From positions 5,270,001 to 5,334,000 of the forward strand of contig NZ_BIFS01000001.1 of NCBI RefSeq assembly GCF_003967555.1: a stretch of DNA of 64,000 nt. The letters run 5' to 3'. This document shows positions 1 through 8,637 of this stretch, piece by piece. The notes below the pieces were generated by a model, which searched no databases, was not told the DNA's origin, and saw only the letters and a list, made by a program, of their open reading frames with translations. The translations under genes and the position numbers were made by a program. Numbering within the stretch: position 1 is the stretch's first letter; every line of letters starts with the position of its first letter. Source of the stretch: Dictyobacter kobayashii (GTDB lineage Bacteria > Chloroflexota > Ktedonobacteria > Ktedonobacterales > Ktedonobacteraceae).

Positions 1-654
1 GGCCAGCGCGTCGCGCTTGTCGGCCGAACCGGCTCGGGCAAGAGCACGCTGGGCAATCTATTGCTGGGGCTCTATCTGCCGACCGAAGGGACCATCTGCT
101 ATGATGAGCATCCCTTATCGACGCTGAACTACCGGGCGGTACGTTCTCAGTTCGGGGTGGTCGTCCAGCATGTGAGTATCTTTAGTGGCACTCTTCGCGA
201 CAACCTTACCTTGAGCAATCCGGATGTGGATATGGAGCAGGTCGTCAGGGCGGCCAGCCTGGCCGCCATCCATGATGAGATTACGCGCATGCCGATGGGC
301 TACGAGACGTATGTGTCCGAAAATGGCAACGCGCTCTCGGGTGGGCAATGCCAGCGCCTGGCCCTGGCGCGGGCACTGGTTCACCAGCCCGTTCTGCTGC
401 TGCTGGACGAGGCGACCAGCTCACTGGATGTCATAACCGAGCAAGTAATTGAGCACAATCTGCGCGCCCTGGCCTGCACCCAGATCATTATCGCCCATCG
501 CCTGAGCACCATTCGCAACGCGGATGTCATCCTGGTGTTGGATGAGGGTCGCATCGTTGAGCGCGGTTCACACGAAGCATTGTTGCAGCAGCAGGGCTAC
601 TACGCGCAGCTGATTCAGCGGCAACTGGCCAATGGTGAACTATGCGGCGAATAA
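1..654 (+). CDS. Peptide/bacteriocin ABC exporter, C-terminal ATPase part (partial)
   Basis: The reading frame is open from base 1, so the 5' part lies outside the window. The visible ~217 residues are an ABC nucleotide-binding domain: Walker A GRTGSGKST at residues 8-16, Q-loop VVQHVS, signature LSGGQCQR, Walker B LLLLLDEATSSLD and H-loop AHRLS. All ATP-binding motifs are intact. It lies just upstream of lanthipeptide precursors on the same strand, so I infer it exports the modified peptides. Class II exporters often carry an N-terminal C39 peptidase that cuts after the GG of the leader; whether this one does cannot be seen. A general multidrug-type ABC exporter is the alternative. Confidence 0.9.
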   Translation, partial: GQRVALVGRTGSGKSTLGNLLLGLYLPTEGTICYDEHPLSTLNYRAVRSQFGVVVQHVSIFSGTLRDNLTLSNPDVDMEQVVRAASLAAIHDEITRMPMGYETYVSENGNALSGGQCQRLALARALVHQPVLLLLDEATSSLDVITEQVIEHNLRALACTQIIIAHRLSTIRNADVILVLDEGRIVERGSHEALLQQQGYYAQLIQRQLANGELCGE

Positions 655-869
655 ATTTCTCTTTCACATGGACGTTCCGGACTGTATAGCGTACGATCCA
701 GTCATTGCATTGAGGAGGCTACAGGCGATAAACTCGCCATCCCTCATAAGTTAGGAAGCACTGACGAAAGGACATACGGATATGCGGCCGTCGTCATAAA
801 TGATTTAACGTTCTGATGAGTTATTGGTCGGGGCACATGCTGTGGACCCGACAGGAAAGGATCACTGCC

Positions 870-1046
870 ATGAACATCGAAGAAATTGTCAAAGCCTGGA
901 AATCCGAAGAAGAGACCGCCGACGTCAACATGCCCGCCAACCCGGTTGGAGAGGAGCTCTCCGACGAGGAGCTGCAGGAGGTCAGCGGCGGCTTCCCCTG
1001 TCCTATCATCTCAAAATGCTTGACAAATTGGACCGGCAATTTATAA
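870..1046 (+). CDS. Class II lanthipeptide precursor 1
   Basis: 58 residues. The leader starts MNIEEIVKAWKSEEE and ends in DEELQEVSGG, the double-glycine type of mersacidin/lichenicidin-family leaders. The start at 870 is chosen because AGGAAAGG lies about 10 bases upstream and because it matches the starts of three paralogues at 4464, 4752 and 4980. The predicted core (17 residues) begins FPCPIISKC and has two Cys and three Ser/Thr, so at most two thioether rings. It is the Cys-poorest of the four precursors and lies directly before the first LanM gene. Confidence is high because four paralogues share the leader and two LanM genes are adjacent. Confidence 0.9.
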   Translation: MNIEEIVKAWKSEEETADVNMPANPVGEELSDEELQEVSGGFPCPIISKCLTNWTGNL

Positions 1047-1193
1047 AAGCCCCGCTTCCATAGCGCCTTGCGCGTATGAGCTGTCGCGCCTGTGCCACAG
1101 AAAAAAAGGCTCGGGCGTGGCGGTGCATTCTCACATCAACCTTTATGAGAGCAGGACAATGCGGATATTACGACGAAGAGGCAGGTAAATGAA

Positions 1194-4100
1194 ATGCTCA
1201 TTGATAATGAAGAGGTAAATATCAATTTTCAGCACGAGGGGGCAGAGGCATGGGGAGCGACGCTGCGCGAGGTTCTGGCCTACCTGACGCGACTGGCGCG
1301 TGAAACTGGCGATCCTGACAAAAAGCAGTGGGCATTTATTGATGCTGATGTTCCTTATCCTTTTGAAGAGCTACTCGCTCCGTTCGTCGTTATCGCGCAT
1401 CAGCACTACCAGGACCGCGCGGGCTGCGCGTATACGCGACTGGCTTCCCAGACCCACCTGATCCTGCAACGCCATTTGCTGCAGGTGCTTACCTCTCTAT
1501 CCGTGCCCACCTTGCACGCCGAGTTTGCCAGAGCTTATGCCGAGGCACGTTCCCTGGCGACCGGGCAGCAGTTGGATGAACGCAGCTTCTACGCGCGCTT
1601 CATCGAGCAGATGTACCGGGGAGGGCTGGCCGCTTTGTTGGGATGCTATCCAGCGCTCGCCGAGCTGCTGGCTACCACGAGCAACCACTGGCTTGAGGCC
1701 GGCTGTGAATTTCTCACGCGCCTGGATGCCGACTGGCTCTTGCTGCAGCAGACCTTTGGAGCCGATCAGATCGCGGGACCGGTGATGATGTTGCAGCCCG
1801 CGCTCTCTGAGCCACACAATGGACGCCGCATGGTGATGGCGCTCACCTTTGAATCTGGTTATAAGCTGGTCTATAAACCTAGAAATGTCGGCATGGAAGA
1901 AAGCTTTTACCATCTTCTCTCGTGGTGCAATGCGCGGGGAATGGCGCCCAGTTTCAAAGTGCTGACGATCGTGAAGCGGATGCACTATGGCTGGATGGAG
2001 TTTGTGGCATTTGAGCCGTGCCAGGATCAGCTGGCCGTTCATCGTTACTACCGGCGGGCTGGCATGCTCCTGTGCCTGGTCTACCTGCTCGGCGGCTTTA
2101 ATGGCACCCATGAGCACATCATCGCGCATGGCGAACATCCCATGCTGGTCGATGCCGGGCTGCTCTTCCACGCCTATCCCTGTCCCGATCACCTGAACCC
2201 GGGGAAGCGAGAGCGCTGCTCCGATTGGGAAGCGCAGGCGTACTCTGTCTTGCACACTGGTTTTCTGACCAATTGGCTCTCACTGCTGAACTCCCCGCGT
2301 GCCACCGACATCAGTGTTTGTGGTATTCCGTATACAGACAGATCAAATCGCTCTGATGATGCACAAAAAGGCTTATACAGCAGTTCTATCGCTTTGAAAT
2401 ATGGCTTTATCAGATCGCGTGAGCACCTCAATGTTCCTGTGCCTGGGGATGCGCTGTCAGCGGCAGAAGCGTATCAAGAAGATATTGTGGCGGGCTTCCA
2501 AGACTGTTACCTTTTCTTGCTGGCGCAGCGGGAGGCCATGTTCAAACCGGACGGTCCCCTGAAACAATTCAAGCGCCAGCCGGCCCGCTTTATCTATCGA
2601 CCAGGATGGGCGTATAGTTCCGTGCTTCCACACCTTATCGCCCCTGAGAACCTGCGCGGCGAGGGTGATCGCGCTGCGCTCCTGGGGCCTCTGTGCCGCG
2701 ATGCCGTCCCCAGCGAGTACCACGTGTGGGAGAAGAGTGCCTCTTCCGCGTGGGAGCAGGCATGCATCCATGAGCAACAGGCCCTCTTGCGGGGGGATAT
2801 TCCCTTCTTCACAGCTTATACGGATGCGACCACCCTCACCTGTGACGACCAGGAGATCGAGCATTGCTTCCATCAGCCGGCGTTTGAGCTGATGCTGGCA
2901 CGCCTGCACGCCATGAGCCTGGCCGACATGACCGGGCAGGCTGGCTACATTCAGCAGACGCTCAATACGCTGGTGATTTCGCGATCCCTGGCGAGAGCGC
3001 CGCAAAGCGCTCAGCAAGAGACGGATTCAGAGCCCCTTTCAGATGAAGCCATGGCCTCTCTCCTGGAGGAAGATGCCCGGCGCATAGCCGAGCTGCTTGT
3101 CCAGCAGGCCATCCGCTTGCCGGATCAATCCGCTACGTGGTTGACGACGAAATTCTTGCTGCGCTCTCAGCACTATCACCTGCAGCCGATGGGCTTTAGC
3201 CTCTTCGACGGCGTCTCAGGTGTCGCCCTGTTCCTGGCCGCCGCGGCCCGCGCCTTCGGAGAAGATCGGTATCGTGAGCTGGCGCTGGCGGCTGTGCGTC
3301 CCCTGCGTCAGCGTGCCCGCGACGACGCGGACCTGCTGATGAGGGAGATGGGGATCGGGGCGGCATCGGTCTGGGTTCGGTCGTCTACGCGCTGACGAAG
3401 GCCGGCCAGTTCCTGGACGAGCCGCAACTGCTCGCAGACGCCAGCCTGCTTGCCAGCCTGATTACGCCAGAAAGCATCCACGGCGATCACGGGCTGGATA
3501 TTATCGCTGGCTCCTCGGGTGCGCTGCTGGGATTGCTCGCTCTGTACGATGCCTCGCACGATCAGCGGATTCTGGACACGGCGATCATGTGTGCCCGGCA
3601 CCTGCTGCGCTCGCGGACCCGGGGGAAAGGGGACTGCCTGGCGTGGCCGACGCTGGGCGGCGAACATAACACCGGTTTTGCTCACGGGATAGCAGGGATC
3701 GTCTATGCCCTGACCCGTTTGTACGCCGTCACGGGGGATAGTGAGCTGTTGGCCGTCTCGCGCGAGGCGCTGCTGTATGAAGACCGCGCATTTGTCAGCG
3801 AAATTGGCAACTGGCCTGATGTCATCGGCGGCAGCAAGTCAGGCATCATGTCCACCTGGTGTCATGGCGCGCCCGGCATCGGCCTGGCCCGTCTCGGCGG
3901 TCTGCCGGCGCTGGATTCCGCCCGTATTCGCGCCGACATCGAGGCCGCCCTGCACACCACACAGCGCATCCCCCTGGATTATCCCGACTTCCTGTGTTGT
4001 GGCAATCTAGGACGTGTGGATCTCTTGTTCACCGCGTCCCAACAACTAGAGCGCCCCGCGCTCGCGCACGAGGGGCTGCACCAGACCCGGCAATTGATCA

Positions 4101-4252
4101 CTCGCGCCAGGTCACAGGGCAGGTTTAACTTCCATAGAGCCTTCCCTGGTATCACCATTCCCAATTTCTTTCATGGCGCGGCAGGCATTGGCTATCAGTT
4201 CCTGCGCATGGCTGATCCACAAGAATTTCCTTCCGTACTGCTATGGATGTAA
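1194..4252 (+). CDS. LanM-type lanthipeptide synthetase 1 (frameshifted; dehydratase site degenerate, cyclase site intact)
   Basis: About 1020 codons, typical of LanM. The N-terminal half is a DUF4135-type dehydratase (YKPR near residue 227, LLRGDIPFF near 532). The C-terminal third is a LanC-like cyclase (FAHGIAG, TWCHGAPGIG near 888, FLCCGNLG near 933). The frame breaks in the GGGG at 3357-3360; one added G restores GIGGGIGLGSVVYAL, so a missing base is likely. Where LanM2 of this locus has DFHAEN and LVDLEALF, this protein has NGTHEH and LVDAGLLF. By recollection of the enterococcal CylM enzyme this changes the equivalents of D347, H349 and N352, while K274 and D364 are kept. The GDxH motif is EPH here. 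The cyclase has Cys plus Cys-Cys zinc ligands, like the promiscuous ProcM-type enzymes. I infer a cyclase-specialised LanM. Confidence 0.88.
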
Positions 4253-4463
4253 TGGTCTTAACATCGGGCGTTTCGGTCTGGACAAGAGGTACCCTTTTCT
4301 TGAGAGGAAAGAAAGTCACGTATGCAGCTCTTGCCTGCCATACGGACAAGGGATACGAAGGTACAGATAGTCGTCTGACCGTGGCCATAGATCGAATTTT
4401 GTTGTAGTGCGTTATGCAGCAAGTTGAAACAATCAATCATAACGAGGGGAAAGGAATACCCAC

Positions 4464-4649
4464 ATGAACATTGAAGAGATTATCAAGTCCTGGAAGTCCG
4501 AGGAGAAGATCGAAGCTGACTCGCCAATCAACCCGGTCGGGGAAGAGCTCTCCGAGGAGGAACTGCAAGAAGTCAGCGGTGGCTTCCCATGTATAATCAC
4601 CTGTTACCAGGAGTGGTCTTGCCACACGACGTGCCTTTTCACGAATTAG
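4464..4649 (+). CDS. Class II lanthipeptide precursor 2
   Basis: 61 residues, leader MNIEEIIKSWKSEEK ending EEELQEVSGG. The core starts FPCIITCYQEWSCHTTC and has four Cys and five Ser/Thr, enough for up to four rings. GAGGGGAAAGGA lies about 10 bases before the ATG. It has the pattern C-x3-C-x5-C with Trp two residues before the third Cys, which recurs in precursor 3. It opens a run of three precursors between the two LanM genes. The 211 bases between LanM1 and this gene (4253-4463) hold no clear terminator. Confidence 0.92.
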   Translation: MNIEEIIKSWKSEEKIEADSPINPVGEELSEEELQEVSGGFPCIITCYQEWSCHTTCLFTN

Positions 4650-4751
4650 CCAAAAAAGAAGAGACCATAATCAGTAGGTTGTTGTAAGCATATCTCAAGA
4701 GCAGGATAATATGACAACTGCTTTGTGAGGGAAAGAGGAGATTGCATAGTC

Positions 4752-4955
4752 ATGAATATTGAAGAGATTATCAAAGCCTGGAAATCTGAGGAGCAGGCCC
4801 TCGATGACGGAATGCCTGAGAATCCAGTCGGCAGGGAGCTCTCCGAGCAGCAACTTCAAGAGGTTACGGGTGGCATGGTATGTGCGCGTACATGCGACGA
4901 GGATTGGACGTGCTCGGTCTTTTGTTACTTCGTAGGTAATACAGGCGCGATCTAA
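4752..4955 (+). CDS. Class II lanthipeptide precursor 3
   Basis: 67 residues from the ATG at 4752. An upstream in-frame ATG at 4725 is rejected because the leader paralogues begin MNIEEII. The leader ends EQQLQEVTGG. The core MVCARTCDEDWTC... has four Cys and four Ser/Thr and a longer tail than its siblings (YFVGNTGAI). The residue after the GG is Met instead of Phe as in precursors 1 and 2, so precursors 3 and 4 form a pair. It ends only 24 bases before precursor 4, so the two are probably on one message. Confidence 0.92.
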   Translation: MNIEEIIKAWKSEEQALDDGMPENPVGRELSEQQLQEVTGGMVCARTCDEDWTCSVFCYFVGNTGAI

Positions 4956-4979
4956 GCAAAGAAGGAAGGAATGCCTGGT

Positions 4980-5171
4980 ATGAGCATTGAAGATATTGTG
5001 AAGGCGTGGAAGTCCGGCGAGACGCTTGAGAATGATTCGCTGGTAAATCCGGCCGGTGAGGAGCTTTCCGACGAGGAGCTCCGAGAGATCACCGGAGGGA
5101 TGCTCTGTGGTTATACCTGCTACTGGGGCTGCCATGGCAACACCACGTGTGACGAATCCGTACTCGTGTAA
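4980..5171 (+). CDS. Class II lanthipeptide precursor 4
   Basis: 63 residues. Two ATGs are possible, at 4971 and 4980. The GAAGGAAGGA at 4961-4970 directly abuts 4971 but is about 10 bases from 4980, and the paralogue leaders start MxIEdI, so 4980 is chosen. The leader ends DEELREITGG. The core begins MLCGYTCYWGC and has four Cys; Ser/Thr lie mainly in GNTTCDES. The 141 bases up to the second LanM gene hold that gene's ribosome site and nothing else obvious. Confidence 0.92.
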   Translation: MSIEDIVKAWKSGETLENDSLVNPAGEELSDEELREITGGMLCGYTCYWGCHGNTTCDESVLV

Positions 5172-5312
5172 TTCCCACTGATCAATGGCGAGGGCGAGCG
5201 CCCTTTCCAGGGCCATCTGAGCGGAGCTAGCTAGATATATTCATATCTGCTGGCCTGCCGGGTGGCCGGCCGGTTAGCCCCGACAAAACAACCCCAGACC
5301 GGGAGGACAAAA

Positions 5313-8300
5313 ATGGAAAAGCAACAAACAGAAACCCTTCAGCCCACGCCCGCGTTATGGCGGACGCCACGCTGGTATCACGCCCTTACCCTCAGCGAAC
5401 GTATCGCGACCTTGCGGCCCGAGAACGTGATCAGCGCCCTTGAAGATGGAGAGAGCCGGGAGCGGGCAGAGAAAAAATTGCGGCAGTGGAAGGAGCAGTA
5501 TCCCTTCGACAAGGATGCTTACTTCGCGGACCGCCTGGCGCAGGATGCGATCAGCGAACAGGAATTGCTGGCATTACTCGCCGAGCCCAGCGAGGCGTTA
5601 CAGGCGCGCTCACTGTCGCCGGAGCCCCCGGACTGGCTGGAGCGCCTCGCCCGGATCTTCGCCGGAGACACCGCCGCCGCTGACATCCCCTTTTCCCTCC
5701 AGGACCTGGGCGAGAACCAGGAAGCCTATAGTCTGCTGCAGCCGTTTTCTCCTCTGATCCAGGATGGAAGAGATCGCCTCCAGGCGGGGGTGGCGGAGCT
5801 CGTGCGGGAGCATCACGAGCTGCCCTTCGATCCACAGGCGGTCTTTGCGTTGCTCTTCCCCAATCTCGCGCAGCAGATCCTGCCTGAGGTGAAAAGGGCG
5901 CTGGTGCTTGAGCTGAACGTGGCGCGGCTCAGGGACGCCTGCAGGGCGAGACGCCCCAGGAGCGTTTTCAGGGATACCTGCGCCTCCTACGGCAGCGCGA
6001 AAACCTTGTGCCTTTTCTGGAGGAGTATTGCATATTGGCCCGGCACATCCTGGTGGCCGTCGACCTCTGGGTAGACGTGAGCCTGGAATTCTTGCGCCAC
6101 CTCTGCGCGGACTGGGAGAGCATCCTGAGCCTGTTCACCCCCGGCCAGCATCCCGGCTTGCTCGTCAAAGCGAGCGCCGGTGCCGGTGATACCCATCGCG
6201 GGGGACGCAGCGTGATGCTGCTGAGATTCCATGCGGGCCTGCAGCTGGTCTACAAGCCGCGCTCCCTGGCCGTCGATCGCCATTTTCAAGATCTGCTAAC
6301 CTGGCTCAACGAGCATGGGCAGCGGCCCGCGTTCCGTACCCTGCGGCTGATCGACCGGGGGACATATGGGTGGACGGAGTTTGTGGTCGCCTCCGAATGC
6401 ACCTCGCAGGAAGAGGTGGTACGCTTCTATGAGCGGCAGGGGGCATACCTGGCGTTGCTCTATGCCCTCAAGGCCGTTGATTTCCACGCCGAAAACATCA
6501 TCGCGGCCGGCGATGACCCCATGCTGGTTGACCTGGAAGCTCTGTTCCATCCCGACGTCAGGGTAAAGCTGTCCATGGCAGAGCGCCCGGCCACCAGAGC
6601 GGTTGCCGACTCTGTGATGCAGATTGCTCTGCTCCCGCAGCGTTTCTGGTCCACCAATCAGTTTGAAGGGGTCGATATGAGCGGCCTGGGCAACGCTCAG
6701 GGTCAGCTCAGCCCGCACGCCGTTCCTACCTGGCAGGGCGTTGGCACCGATGAGATGAAGATCATCCGTGAGCGCGTCACGCTGCCGGGCCACCTGAACT
6801 GCCCGAAGCTCAATGGTCAGTATGTCCAGGCCGTCGACTACATCAGCAGCATTGTGAGGGGTTTCACCTCGCTCTACCGCCTGCTGTGCGCGCGGCGAGA
6901 GGAGTTCCTGACCGCGCTCCTGCCGCGTTTCGCCCACGATGAAATTCGCTTCATTGCTCGCGCGACCAGGACCTACGCCACGCTGTCCGTGGAAAGCTTC
7001 CATCCGAATATGCTCCGCGATGCCTTGAAGCGTGAGCGCCTCTTTGACCGTCTATGGATGGCGGTCAAGCAGCAACCCTATCTCACGCGGCTCATTCCAG
7101 CGGAACGGGAAGATCTCCTGCGGGGCGATATACCCCTGTTCACAACCTATCCTGATAGCTGTGATCTGTTTACCAGCGAGGGCAAGCGCATCCCCGACTT
7201 TTTCGATGAGCCGAGCCTGAAACTGGCCGGGGAGCGCATCCAGCTGTTGGACGAGCAGGACTTACAGCGGCAGATCTGGATGATACGGGCTGCGTTTGCG
7301 AGTGTATCATTACCTGCCATCGACGTGCCTGAAGATACGACTCGCGCACTATCCGCAGGCGTCACCGTGGAGCATGCGCGTTTAATCTCAGCCGCACAGG
7401 CGGTCGGTGAGCAGCTGTGTAAGAGCGCTTTGAGGCATGAAAATGCGGCTGACTGGTATGGGCTGACGTGGGTGAAGGAGCGCGAGTGGAGGGTCACGCC
7501 CGCCGGCCTGGACTTGCAGAGTGGTCTTCCGGGCATCATCCTGTTCCTGAGCTATCTGGGTGAGCTCACAAAAGATACTCGCGACTTCGCGCTGGCGAAG
7601 TCGGCCATGCAGACACTGCACGGGGAGCTGGAGCAGCTCAAGACTCATCTTGACCTGGCCGCTACCAGCGGTATGAGCATCTGCAATATGCTGGGATCGT
7701 GCATCTACCTCTTCTCCCATCTGGCGGCGCTCTGGCACGAGTCCGCCTGGCTGGACGAGGCTGAGGCGCTGGTAGTACTGCTATCTGAGCATATCGAGAA
7801 GGATGATATGTTTGATATCGTGGATGGTGCCGCCGGCTGTATCGCGAGCCTGCTCTGCCTCTACACGGTTGCTCCCTCCTCCCGGACGTTAGCCGCCGCG
7901 ATCAGATGTGGCGATCACCTGCTCGCCAGCGCGCAGGCCATGGAACAGGGGATGGCCTGGAGAACGTCCCGCCATGAAATGCTCCCGCAGGGATTTGGGC
8001 GTGGGACAACCGGCATTGCCTGGAGTTTACTGCGCCTGGCCGCTGTGAGTGGAGAAGGGCGCTTTCAGCAGGCAGCTGCGGCGGCACTGACATATGAACG
8101 TCGCCTGTTTTCGCCTGTGAAGCCGGGCAGCGTGGATCTACGCGGTGGTATGTCGTGGAGCTATGGTGCGCCGGGCATCGCCATCGGTAGGATCACGTCA
8201 CTGCCACATGTTGATGACGCCACGATCCGCGAGGAGATTGAAGCGGCATTGCGGACAACCATTGCCGAGGGCTTCGCGTACAATCACGACCATAGCGGTC

Positions 8301-8578
8301 CAAATCACTCCCTCTACCACGGTGATTGTGGCAACCTGGAGGCGCTATTGTTGGCGACGCGCGAGCTTGATGCCGGAACGTACCGTGAACACCTGGAGCG
8401 TCTGACCGCGCAGCTCCTGGACAGTATCGATAAGCACGGATGGCGCATGGGCGTGCCCCTCAACGTCGAGACCCCTGGACTGATGATGGGACTGGCGGGT
8501 ATCGGCTACCAACTATTGCGCCTCGCGGAACCAGAACGTGTGCCCTCGGTGCTCATGCTGGCCCCGCCTGTTGTGTGA
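5313..8578 (+). CDS. LanM-type lanthipeptide synthetase 2 (frameshifted; dehydratase site intact, cyclase zinc site lost)
   Basis: About 1088 codons. The start at 5313 (MEKQQTETLQ) follows GGGAGGA; an in-frame ATG at 5262 is less likely. The frame breaks near 5928-5930; one added C gives LQGRLQGETPQERF and restores the protein. The dehydratase motifs are all present: GDTHRGGR near 291, VYKPR near 313, DFHAEN near 389, LVDLEALF near 403, LLRGDIPLF near 602. In the LanC domain the usual WCxG is MSWSYGAPG, CHG is LYHGDCGN, and the catalytic-His motif AHGxxG is GFGRGTTG. Both zinc Cys and the active-site His are therefore replaced. I infer an active dehydratase with a dead or purely structural cyclase domain, complementary to LanM1. 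Confidence 0.88.
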
Positions 8579-8593
8579 TCCACGTTCTTGCTT

Positions 8594-8635
8594 CTTCGTC
8601 TTCACCCCCAGGGGTGAGGACGAAGAGGCTTTTTT
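8594..8635 (+). terminator. Rho-independent terminator after LanM2
   Basis: CTTCGTC and CACCCC pair with GGGGTG and GACGAAG around a two-base loop, followed within five bases by TTTTTT. It starts 15 bases after the LanM2 stop and closes the lanthipeptide unit. The regulator on the opposite strand ends only three bases beyond it. Confidence 0.85.
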
Positions 8636-8637
8636 CG

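Noticed and set aside
1047..1193. A further precursor peptide between precursor 1 and LanM1
   Set aside because: No leader of the MNIEEI type or GG motif is present in any frame.
3350..3365. Programmed -1 frameshifting in LanM1, LanM2, hoxF and others
   Set aside because: The breaks lack a common slippery heptamer or downstream structure and occur in unrelated genes. A general missing-base error explains all of them.
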